NCBI GenBank assembly: GCA_020628085.1
Contig: JAHDFQ010000003.1
Span: 16,368-64,387, forward strand
From: Saprospiraceae bacterium
GTDB lineage: Bacteria > Bacteroidota > Bacteroidia > Chitinophagales > Saprospiraceae
Direction: 5' to 3'
Length of the DNA stretch: 48,020 nucleotides
Position numbers and translations under genes: made by a program. The notes under the pieces were generated by a model. It saw only the letters and a list, made by a program, of their open reading frames with translations, had not been told where the DNA came from and did no database searches. Below are positions 23,304-30,604 of the stretch, in pieces (position 1 is the stretch's first letter; each line of letters opens with the position of its first letter).

Positions 23304-23325
23304 GCACAGGTAAGTGAACTTGTGC
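23304..23325 (-). promoter_or_regulatory. Hairpin in the pnp leader
   Basis: GCACAGGT (23304-23311) pairs with ACTTGTGC (23318-23325), with one G-U pair possible. In enterobacteria, the pnp leader hairpin is cut by RNase III and controlled by PNPase itself. A similar role here is only a suggestion. Confidence 0.35.
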
Positions 23326-23487
23326 ATTAGAAGAGTATCATAATTAGAATGGTCATCAGGTAGTTATGAAATAAAATTTCACAATTACTAGATTCTTATT
23401 GATTTGTTTAAATATTCATACGATAGACGGGAGAGAAATGTTATTCTCTTTACTGAAATAATCAGGGTTTATCGGATAAATATAAAT

Positions 23488-23520
23488 TCGGGCATTAAAG
23501 AAATCTACTTTAATGCCCGA
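23488..23520 (-). terminator. Terminator or attenuator after rpsO
   Basis: A perfect 13-bp stem (23488-23500 with 23508-23520) with a 7-base loop begins 28 bp after the rpsO stop. On the minus strand only a broken T-tract follows, so partial read-through into pnp is plausible. Confidence 0.7.
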
Positions 23521-23548
23521 AGCCTCTACTGTTCATAGAGAAGTATAA

Positions 23549-23821
23549 TTAACGGATGTTTAATTCCTTTTTGAGTTCACGATATCTTGTAATATCTTTT
23601 CTCATTAAGTAATTCAACAATCGCTTTCTTTTACCAACCATTGTTAGTAATGAGCGACGACAAGAATGATCCTTGTGGTTCGCTTTTAAGTGATCTGACA
23701 ATCCTTTAATTCGGAATGTGTACAATGCGATCTGACCCTCTGTGGATCCAGTGTTCTTTTCATTTCCTCCATATTTTTGGAAGATTTCAGAACGTTTTTC
23801 TTTTGATAAGTATTCTGGCAT
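23549..23821 (-). CDS. rpsO: 30S ribosomal protein S15
   Basis: A 90-residue protein of standard S15 length. Signature segments are GSTEGQIALYTFRI (about 25-38), HLKANHKDHSCRRSLLTMVGKRKRLLNYL and the basic C-terminal helix. It binds the central domain of 16S rRNA. It is followed by pnp on the same strand and has a TACTTTTG -7 box 48 bp upstream. Confidence 0.97.
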   Translation of the reverse strand: MPEYLSKEKRSEIFQKYGGNEKNTGSTEGQIALYTFRIKGLSDHLKANHKDHSCRRSLLTMVGKRKRLLNYLMRKDITRYRELKKELNIR

Positions 23822-23869
23822 ATTTTATTTTTTTACCATTAGTGATTACGGAAATCAGTTATAGCACCG

Positions 23870-23877
23870 CAAAAGTA
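23870..23877 (-). promoter_or_regulatory. Putative -7 box (TACTTTTG) for rpsO
   Basis: On the minus strand TACTTTTG matches TAnnTTTG, about 48 bp before the rpsO start. The same octamer precedes tRNA-Ser at 33106, and both genes are expected to be highly expressed. Confidence 0.55.
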
Positions 23878-24012
23878 CAACTATTATTTTAATAAAAAAA
23901 GGTTTTTTAAAAATGGAAATTTAGAATATAGCTTAAATGAAAATATAAGGTTTGTAAATAATTGATATACAGTCAATTATATCGAAATATAACTGTATGT
24001 AATATGAAATAT

Positions 24013-24750
24013 TTATATTTTTTGTGCCACAATAACCAATGTTGGAAAAGCATAAGAAGTTTTCTCAAGAACTTCCATTACTTTGAAATTATTAATCTGC
24101 AAGAATACTTTTAGTTCATCTAGTGTAAATGATCGTACGACGGAATCATCTTTTCCCATGAAAATGGGCTGATCTTTTGTCTTCTGATAATAGGAAGATG
24201 CCCAACTAAAACTCATGCCAGAAGTCAGATCAGGTTGCCAAAAACTTTCTCTAAAATATTCAATCTCATTGTAAGCAGCTTCGTGTTTGATGTGAACCCC
24301 TTTAGCAATTTGCGGAATAAATTGACTGGCATCAATAAAATCAAAGACTAAAATACCGCCTTTTTTAAGATTACTATAAAAGGAAGCAAAAGCTTTATTG
24401 ACATCGTCATTCGACATCAAAAAACTAATTGTTCGAGCAGGAATTAAAACACTTTGAACGGGGTTGTCTAAACGAAACGTTCGCATATCTCCTTCATAAA
24501 AAGAACATCCAATATTTTTATTTTGAGCAATCGCAATCATTTCAGGACTGTAATCCAAACCCGAATATTGATATCCATTTTTAGTAAAATAGTTGGCCAA
24601 ATGCCCCGTTCCGCTGCCAATTTCAAGAATGCTATTTTTTGAATATTGATCTATTATTTTTTTATAAAAAAGGTATTCTTCTTTATAATCAATAAAAGTT
24701 TGATACATGGCTTCATAAACTGGAGCGAGGTCTTTGTATAGGTTTCCCAT
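24013..24750 (-). CDS. Class I SAM-dependent methyltransferase
   Basis: A 245-residue methyltransferase with motif I ILEIGSGTGHLA (about 38-49), acidic residue in YSGLDYSPEMI, and a post-motif GGILVFDFID. The YxxxAPVYEAMY-like N-terminus and the SFLMSNDDV segment resemble the Bacteroidota Methyltransf_25 group. The substrate is unknown. It is monocistronic by spacing, lying between rpsO (191 bp away) and sbcD. Confidence 0.85.
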   Translation of the reverse strand: MGNLYKDLAPVYEAMYQTFIDYKEEYLFYKKIIDQYSKNSILEIGSGTGHLANYFTKNGYQYSGLDYSPEMIAIAQNKNIGCSFYEGDMRTFRLDNPVQSVLIPARTISFLMSNDDVNKAFASFYSNLKKGGILVFDFIDASQFIPQIAKGVHIKHEAAYNEIEYFRESFWQPDLTSGMSFSWASSYYQKTKDQPIFMGKDDSVVRSFTLDELKVFLQINNFKVMEVLEKTSYAFPTLVIVAQKI

Positions 24751-24924
24751 GACATTGGCGATTTAATAATGGTCAAATAATAACTTTTCGATTTACTGAC
24801 TGGTACTTTCAAATCAATACTGCGTTGAAAAGCCTCGTGATAGCTAGGCTATCCCTACTTTTTTCGCCTTGTCTTGATTCAAAATTCCCTTGTCAAAACA
24901 CGAAACTTATTTTTCGTCCATTAT
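24751..24924. other. Intergenic region with a small hairpin
   Basis: Between sbcD (stop 24925) and the methyltransferase start (24750). It contains a hairpin GATAGC-TAG-GCTATC at 24839-24853 within a stretch of mixed composition. The imperfectly repeated motif TCAAATCAATACTGCGTTGAAAAG / TTGATTCAAAATTC lies on either side. It may be part of a dispersed intergenic repeat, which cannot be checked here. Confidence 0.3.
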
Positions 24925-26145
24925 TTAAAGTTGATCTTGATCGTTGATCCAATCTTGTAACTCCAGATAAGTGGATTTTAGTTCCGTCAACATCGTTTTA
25001 TCATCGGTATAATCTGCACATTTTTTCTCAAAAATTTCTAAAGGGGTTAAATCCTCCAAAGCCAATAGTTGTTGAGTAGCCTGCACCGTCGAACGTTTGC
25101 GTTGCACTCGAATTTTTAAAATATCGAGTTCCATCTCTTTTGCAAATTCTCGAATATGTCGATCTGCATCAGGAATAATTTGGTCACCTGTTAAAATAAT
25201 TTCTACCCAAGGACGTAGATTTCGAGTGTCTTTTTTTGAAAAACGGGTCAGGCTAGCTTCAATTTTCTCTAAATCACCTTCAATGGTTTTAAGTCGTCTA
25301 AACGTTGGAATGTCTATCGTTTCAATGGATTTAATGTTCTTTTTATCAAATTCGATTATAGAAATAGATTTATCGTCTTTGGTTTCCTTAAAACGTAGCG
25401 GAATAATTGAACCAGAGTAGCGGACGTGTTCCTGATCGCCCAGATATTGCGCTCGATGAATATGCCCCAACGCTACATAATCAAAGACCACTGGAAATTG
25501 ATCCGCACTAATATTTTCACGATTTCCAATGTAGATATTGTTTTGATCGTCCGCTGAAGCAGTCGCACCCTTGGCATATAAATGTCCTGTCGCAACGATT
25601 GGAACTTGCTTTTTTTGATAGGGTTTGACAAGTTTTCCGACAGCTTCATAGTGATTGTAAATCCCTTTTTTGATACGTTCGATTCGCTCTAAATTCGTTT
25701 CTTCGATAACGCTTCTACGAATATCTTGATCTCGTAAAAAGGGCACTGCTGCAACCACCATTTCTAATTCATTTTTACTGTTTTTAAGTTCGATTATTTC
25801 ATCGGCTAAGTTTTCAGAAGCTGATCCTACCACGTGTACATTTAAAGTTTCCAACAACTGTTTTGGCGCGTCCAGCATGGCAGGTGAGTCGTGGTTGCCG
25901 CCGATTACAATGACATGCCGACAATTGGTTTTGATTAAATTGACCAAAAAATTATAATACATGCTTCTAGCATAATTAGGCGGATTCTGAATATCAAAAA
26001 CATCACCTGCTAGAATCAACACATCAATTTGTTGAGTCGTAATTTGCTCAGCTATCCAATTTAATGCGAGTTGATGTTCTTCTTGCCGATCTTTGTATAA
26101 GAACTTTTGACCTAAATGCCAATCTGCGGTATGTAAAATTTTCAT
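24925..26145 (-). CDS. sbcD: Exonuclease SbcCD subunit D (Mre11-like nuclease)
   Basis: A 406-residue metallophosphoesterase. The phosphoesterase motifs are DWHLGQKF (Asp8 and His10), AGDVFD, GGNHDSP, ATGHLYAKG and ALGHIHRAQ, all present in order. The C-terminal capping region (about 290-400) fits SbcD. SbcD with the SbcC ATPase cleaves hairpins and double-strand ends. Here the neighbour upstream is a hydrolase rather than sbcC. The gene follows the hydrolase gene by 9 bp in a gltP-like/yheT-like/sbcD transcript. Confidence 0.92.
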   Translation of the reverse strand: MKILHTADWHLGQKFLYKDRQEEHQLALNWIAEQITTQQIDVLILAGDVFDIQNPPNYARSMYYNFLVNLIKTNCRHVIVIGGNHDSPAMLDAPKQLLETLNVHVVGSASENLADEIIELKNSKNELEMVVAAVPFLRDQDIRRSVIEETNLERIERIKKGIYNHYEAVGKLVKPYQKKQVPIVATGHLYAKGATASADDQNNIYIGNRENISADQFPVVFDYVALGHIHRAQYLGDQEHVRYSGSIIPLRFKETKDDKSISIIEFDKKNIKSIETIDIPTFRRLKTIEGDLEKIEASLTRFSKKDTRNLRPWVEIILTGDQIIPDADRHIREFAKEMELDILKIRVQRKRSTVQATQQLLALEDLTPLEIFEKKCADYTDDKTMLTELKSTYLELQDWINDQDQL

Positions 26146-26154
26146 GCTAGACCA

Positions 26155-27120
26155 TTAGTGTTGATGAATAAATTCCCAAGCTCGATACTCCATCCATGAA
26201 ACAGGATCATCCTTGATGGTAAACCCAACATGACCACCTTCTTTGGGTGTTTCCAAATAAAAATAATCGTGGTGTTTAGCAAGTTCTAAAGGTGAACAAG
26301 TTGTTGGAATAATAGGATCGTTAATGGCATTGACCAATAGAGAAGGAATATTTAATTTAGGGATAAAATGTTTGGCGGAAGCCTGATAATAGAAATCTTC
26401 TACGTCATCAAACCCATTTAAAGGAGCAGAATATTGTTGGTCAAAATCCCTCCATTTTTTTATCGTTTTAAAATATTGTGTATCAATCTGATCGGGAAAA
26501 ATCTGTGCTTTTAATCCAATTTTATATTCCAATCGTTTACGAAATAGTGTTTTGTACAATAAATTGCCCCGTTCTTCTAAAGCACGGACACTTTCTTTCA
26601 AATCAGTAGGTGACGAAAAAGCGGCGACATGTGAAATTGGTGCTGCTTGATTAGAATAAACACTTGCGTATTTGAGATTGATCGAACCACCCATACTATA
26701 ACCTAACAATACGATTTGTTTATAAGCATGTTTTTTCATCACATGCTGAATAACCTGATGTAAATCTTCAATTTCACCATGATTATATAAACGTAATTGG
26801 CGATTCATATAACCACTACATGAACGACAATTCCACGCTAAAATATCCCAATTTCTTACTGAAAAATACTTAGCAGCCCCCCGCATATATTGACGTTGTG
26901 AATTGCCCTCTAAACCGTGCGTCAAAATCGCCAATTGATCTTTCTGATTGAAAATCCAATCTAAATCTACAAAATCATCATCGGGTAGTTCTAATCGTTC
27001 TCGTCGATATCGAACTCCTTCAACTCGTCGTCTCATACCAGGTTGCAAGGTCTGTAAATGTCCATTTAAAAATGGGTAGGTACGAGGTTTATCGTAACTA
27101 GATATTTGGATAAAAGGCAT
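26155..27120 (-). CDS. YheT-family alpha/beta hydrolase
   Basis: A 321-residue alpha/beta hydrolase with nucleophile elbow GYSMGGSINLKY (Ser near 144), a NPxLPT-less variant N-terminus YPFLNGHLQTLQP, and the family landmark WNCRSCSGYMNR, equivalent to the NxRGxxG segment. The Asp in NAINDPIIP and the His in GGHVGF complete the triad. Function in Bacteroidota is unknown. Its start codon directly follows the stop of the transporter at 27121. Confidence 0.88.
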   Translation of the reverse strand: MPFIQISSYDKPRTYPFLNGHLQTLQPGMRRRVEGVRYRRERLELPDDDFVDLDWIFNQKDQLAILTHGLEGNSQRQYMRGAAKYFSVRNWDILAWNCRSCSGYMNRQLRLYNHGEIEDLHQVIQHVMKKHAYKQIVLLGYSMGGSINLKYASVYSNQAAPISHVAAFSSPTDLKESVRALEERGNLLYKTLFRKRLEYKIGLKAQIFPDQIDTQYFKTIKKWRDFDQQYSAPLNGFDDVEDFYYQASAKHFIPKLNIPSLLVNAINDPIIPTTCSPLELAKHHDYFYLETPKEGGHVGFTIKDDPVSWMEYRAWEFIHQH

Positions 27121-28449
27121 CTAAGTTGTAGCAGTTTTTTGATAATGATCGTCCCAATCTTTTACTTTTGGTGTACCCAATTTACCTTCCATTTTAGCAA
27201 TCATAGTCGCTACCGTTGCATCACCTGTCACATTAATAACGGTGCGACACATATCTAATGGTCGATCTACGGCAAAAATTAATGCCAATCCAATGGCTAA
27301 TTTATCGGCAGGAAAGCCAATAGATTCTAGCACAATGACTAGCATCACCATACCTGCACCTGGTACAGCTGCAGAACCAATAGAAGCAAGTAAAGCGGTC
27401 AATACAATCGTCAATTGGTCGGCAAAAGTAATATCGTGTTTTAAAGCGGTGCAAATAAATACGGCTGCAACAGCTTGGTACAAACTTGTTCCATCCATAT
27501 TTATCGTTGCTCCTACGGGTAATACGAAACTCGATACTTCTTTGTCGACACCCACATGCTCTGTTACACGCTCCATTGTTACGGGTAAAGTAGCAGCACT
27601 AGAACTGGTTGAAAAAGCCAATAATTGTGCTGGACTGATTTGTTTTAGATACCATAATGGACTTTTTTTAACATATAAAGCGATAATCGTCATATAAATA
27701 GCCACCATACATAATAATCCTGCCACCACGGTAGCGGCATACGTCAATAAGGACAATAACAAATCAGGATCGTTAGAAGTGACGATTACTTTTGCAAGCA
27801 AGGCGAATACTGCATAAGGTGCAATCAACATGATTAAATCTACTATTTTGAGAATCACTTCATTGAAACCATCCACAAAATCAATGACAGGTTTTGCTTT
27901 ATTGGGATCAATTAATAATAAACCAATTCCAAATAAAATCGCAAAGAAAATAACCTGTAACATGGAACCATTATCGGCGGTAGCTTTGAAAATATTATCA
28001 GGAACTATGTCTATTAAAAATTGAAGTGGCCCAGCATCCGCTGTAGAATTGGCCGTATCCATTTTCTTTTGAATACTGCTGCTGTTGGCGTAGTTTTCTG
28101 TTAAAGTATCAATCGTTGCTTGGGAAATACCGTCTCCTGGATTAACCACATTAACAATCGTCAAACCGATAACAATAGCAATCAAAGTAGAACAGATATA
28201 GATCAAAATTGTCTTACCGCCAATAGCCGAAAACTTAGAAATATCTTGTAAGTCGGCAATTCCTTTAATTAATGAAGCTAAAATTAAGGGAATGGCGATT
28301 AGTTTGAGAAGTTTGATGAAAATCGTACCTAATGGAGCAATCCAATCATTGACAAACCAGTCGATACCAATATTGGAAGCAATAATTCCAAAAATAATAC
28401 CCAAGACCATTCCGATTAAAATTTGCCAATGCAAAGCGAGATTCTTCAT
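27121..28449 (-). CDS. Dicarboxylate/amino acid:cation symporter (DAACS, GltP/DctA-like)
   Basis: A 442-residue inner-membrane transporter with eight hydrophobic segments plus two re-entrant loops. The serine-rich loop FSTSSSAATLPVTM (HP1), the NMDGTSLYQ motif of TM7 and the VPGAGMVML loop (HP2) identify the family, which moves glutamate, aspartate or C4-dicarboxylates with Na+ or H+. It is first in a tight three-gene group with the hydrolase and sbcD genes, which looks like a chance operon rather than a pathway. Confidence 0.93.
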   Translation of the reverse strand: MKNLALHWQILIGMVLGIIFGIIASNIGIDWFVNDWIAPLGTIFIKLLKLIAIPLILASLIKGIADLQDISKFSAIGGKTILIYICSTLIAIVIGLTIVNVVNPGDGISQATIDTLTENYANSSSIQKKMDTANSTADAGPLQFLIDIVPDNIFKATADNGSMLQVIFFAILFGIGLLLIDPNKAKPVIDFVDGFNEVILKIVDLIMLIAPYAVFALLAKVIVTSNDPDLLLSLLTYAATVVAGLLCMVAIYMTIIALYVKKSPLWYLKQISPAQLLAFSTSSSAATLPVTMERVTEHVGVDKEVSSFVLPVGATINMDGTSLYQAVAAVFICTALKHDITFADQLTIVLTALLASIGSAAVPGAGMVMLVIVLESIGFPADKLAIGLALIFAVDRPLDMCRTVINVTGDATVATMIAKMEGKLGTPKVKDWDDHYQKTATT

Positions 28450-28530
28450 ACTTTTAGTTTGTTTGTGGCAAAATAGGGAAAAAATATGATTCGCTAATGA
28501 AGTACTAAAGCATTTTTAATCGAAAAATTA

Positions 28531-29913
28531 TCATTGTTCAATAATTATGTCGACATCTTTCTTTATCATATCGGCAAGTCGTTCTGCACCGGCCTCGGTT
28601 TCACTTTCAGAATATATTCGAATGATCGGTTCAGTATTTGATTTTCGTAAATGAACCCACTCTTTTTCAAAATCAATTTTGACACCATCGATGGTATTAA
28701 TTTGCTCATGGGCATATTTTTTAGAAAGTTGTTTCAAGATTTCATCTACATCAATAGCAGGGGTGAGTTGGATTTTATTTTTAGAAATGAAATAGTTTGG
28801 GTATGTCGCTCTTAGTTGAGCAACCGACATGTTTTTTTCAGCCAAATGCGATAAAAACAAGGCAATTCCAACTAAAGCATCCCGTCCATAATGTAATGCT
28901 GGAAGAATAACACCGCCATTGCCTTCTCCACCAATGATGGCATTGGTTTCCTTCATTTTAGTGACAACATTGACTTCACCAACTGCTGAAGCTTGATAAC
29001 TCATACCGTGTTTTTCAGTCACGTCACGCAATGCCCGTGTAGACGACAGATTTGAAACGGTATTCCCTGGTGTTTTACTCAAAATATAGTCAGCAATAGC
29101 GACTAAAGTGTATTCTTCACCAAACAACGTTCCGTCATTTGATACAAAGGCAAGACGATCTACATCGGGATCTACTGCAATGCCTAAATCTGCGTTTTCA
29201 CGCTTAACGGTTTCACATAAATCGACTAAATGAGCTGCCAAAGGTTCGGGATTATGCGCAAATTCACCTGTTGGGTTTTCATTAATGAGTATATATTCAC
29301 AATTTAATTTTTCTAATAAAGGTGGAATGGACAATGCACCCGTAGAATTAATACAATCAACGACGACTTTAAATTTTTTAGCTTTAATAGCATCAACATT
29401 AATCAATTCTAATTGAAGAATCAGATCAATGTGTTTATCAATATAGGTATCGTCTTTTTTGATCGTTCCTATTTTATCAACTTCTGCAAATTTAATATTA
29501 CCTGAATCAATCAAATTGAGTACTTCTTGACCGTCGGCTGCTGAAATAAATTCTCCTTTTTCATTGACAAATTTTAGAGCATTCCACTGTTTCGGATTAT
29601 GGCTGGCTGTAATAATGATACCTGCAATAGCATTTTCCATTGGAACGGCAACTTCGACCGTTGGAGTAGTAGACAAGCCCAAATCAATAACATCAATTCC
29701 AAGAGCAATCAGGGTATTACTGACTAATTGACTAACCAATTCTCCAGAAATACGAGCATCTCGGCCGATAACAATTTTGGGATTTTCTTTATGTTGCATT
29801 GCCCAGAAACCAAAAGCTGCGGCACATTCTACAATATCAATGGGTGTTAAATTTTGTCCACTTGCACCACCAATTGTTCCTCGAATTCCTGAGATAGATT
29901 TAATTAAAGACAT
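28531..29913 (-). CDS. glmM: Phosphoglucosamine mutase / phosphohexomutase
   Basis: A 460-residue alpha-D-phosphohexomutase. The phosphoserine is Ser104 in ITASHNPKQWNALK, the Mg loop is DPDVDRLAF, the sugar-binding loop is GGEGNGGVI and the phosphate-binding C-terminal loop is RKSNTEPIIRIY. The GlmM assignment (glucosamine-6-P to glucosamine-1-P for cell-wall UDP-GlcNAc) follows from the family form common in Bacteroidota; phosphomannomutase activity cannot be excluded. A TAGCTTTG box lies 28 bp upstream. Confidence 0.88.
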   Translation of the reverse strand: MSLIKSISGIRGTIGGASGQNLTPIDIVECAAAFGFWAMQHKENPKIVIGRDARISGELVSQLVSNTLIALGIDVIDLGLSTTPTVEVAVPMENAIAGIIITASHNPKQWNALKFVNEKGEFISAADGQEVLNLIDSGNIKFAEVDKIGTIKKDDTYIDKHIDLILQLELINVDAIKAKKFKVVVDCINSTGALSIPPLLEKLNCEYILINENPTGEFAHNPEPLAAHLVDLCETVKRENADLGIAVDPDVDRLAFVSNDGTLFGEEYTLVAIADYILSKTPGNTVSNLSSTRALRDVTEKHGMSYQASAVGEVNVVTKMKETNAIIGGEGNGGVILPALHYGRDALVGIALFLSHLAEKNMSVAQLRATYPNYFISKNKIQLTPAIDVDEILKQLSKKYAHEQINTIDGVKIDFEKEWVHLRKSNTEPIIRIYSESETEAGAERLADMIKKDVDIIIEQ

Positions 29914-29940
29914 TAAGATTTAGTTTAATAAGTGAGCTAG

Positions 29941-29948
29941 CAAAGCTA
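29941..29948 (-). promoter_or_regulatory. Putative -7 box (TAGCTTTG) for glmM
   Basis: On the minus strand TAGCTTTG fits TAnnTTTG and lies 28 bp upstream of glmM, between the hslR stop and the glmM start. Confidence 0.5.
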
Positions 29949-29954
29949 CAAAAT

Positions 29955-30347
29955 CTATCTGAAATTCTTGAATTTATCTAAGGTACGACGATCTCGTTTG
30001 GTCGGACGACCTTCTCCTTTTGCCCGCTTTTCTGCACCAGATTTACCAATGTACCAGGCACTGTATTTGTTGAGTTCCTCGGCAGGAGTAAGATTGACGT
30101 AGCAAGGTTCTGCAAGGGTTGCGGATACCCGTTTTTCGATTAGTTTTTTGACTTCATAGATCATATCAAAGCCATTTTTTCGGACTTCCAACATATTTCC
30201 TACCTCTACATGAGTAGATGCTTTGACACTTGACCCATTTATTTTGACTTTTCCTGCTTTGCAGGCATCCGTGGCTTGGGTTCGTGATTTGAAAATTCGA
30301 ACACTCCATAACCACTTATCTATTCTAACTTTTGATAATGTTGCCAT
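29955..30347 (-). CDS. hslR: S4-domain RNA-binding protein (Hsp15-like)
   Basis: A 130-residue protein whose N-terminal half is an S4 domain: RIDKWLWSVRIFKSRTQATDACKAGKVKING (7-37). The C-terminus is rich in Lys and Arg (KRAKGEGRPTKRDRR). This matches Hsp15/HslR, which binds 50S subunits carrying nascent chains and recycles stalled ribosomes. It is followed by glmM with a 41-bp gap that contains glmM's own promoter. Confidence 0.9.
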   Translation of the reverse strand: MATLSKVRIDKWLWSVRIFKSRTQATDACKAGKVKINGSSVKASTHVEVGNMLEVRKNGFDMIYEVKKLIEKRVSATLAEPCYVNLTPAEELNKYSAWYIGKSGAEKRAKGEGRPTKRDRRTLDKFKNFR

Positions 30348-30604
30348 TGGCGAGCTTGTTTATGAAAATCTAATTTGATTGTAGTTTACTAACTTAAAAT
30401 TGGAACTTTTAGTTCAAAAAACGATGAATTAAACCATTCTTAAAGTTTAAAGAAAAAGTTAATAATGATAAAATAGAGTAGCGAATTAAATACATGCAAA
30501 ATATACTTAATGTAAAAGTAGTTAATAGTCTTGTGATTATATGTTATTGGAATAATTGTTGTATTGATAAAATCATACTTGCAAACCATAGAATGATTTA
30601 CTTT

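Larger units (their letters stand above)
23201..23548. other. Intergenic region (348 bp) between rpsO and pnp
   Basis: Holds the pnp leader and the rpsO 3' region. A hairpin at 23304-23325 (8 bp, loop of 6) lies about 100 bp upstream of pnp, and a strong 13-bp perfect hairpin at 23488-23520 follows rpsO. There is no reading frame of note and no TAnnTTTG box, so pnp may depend partly on read-through from rpsO. Confidence 0.6.
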
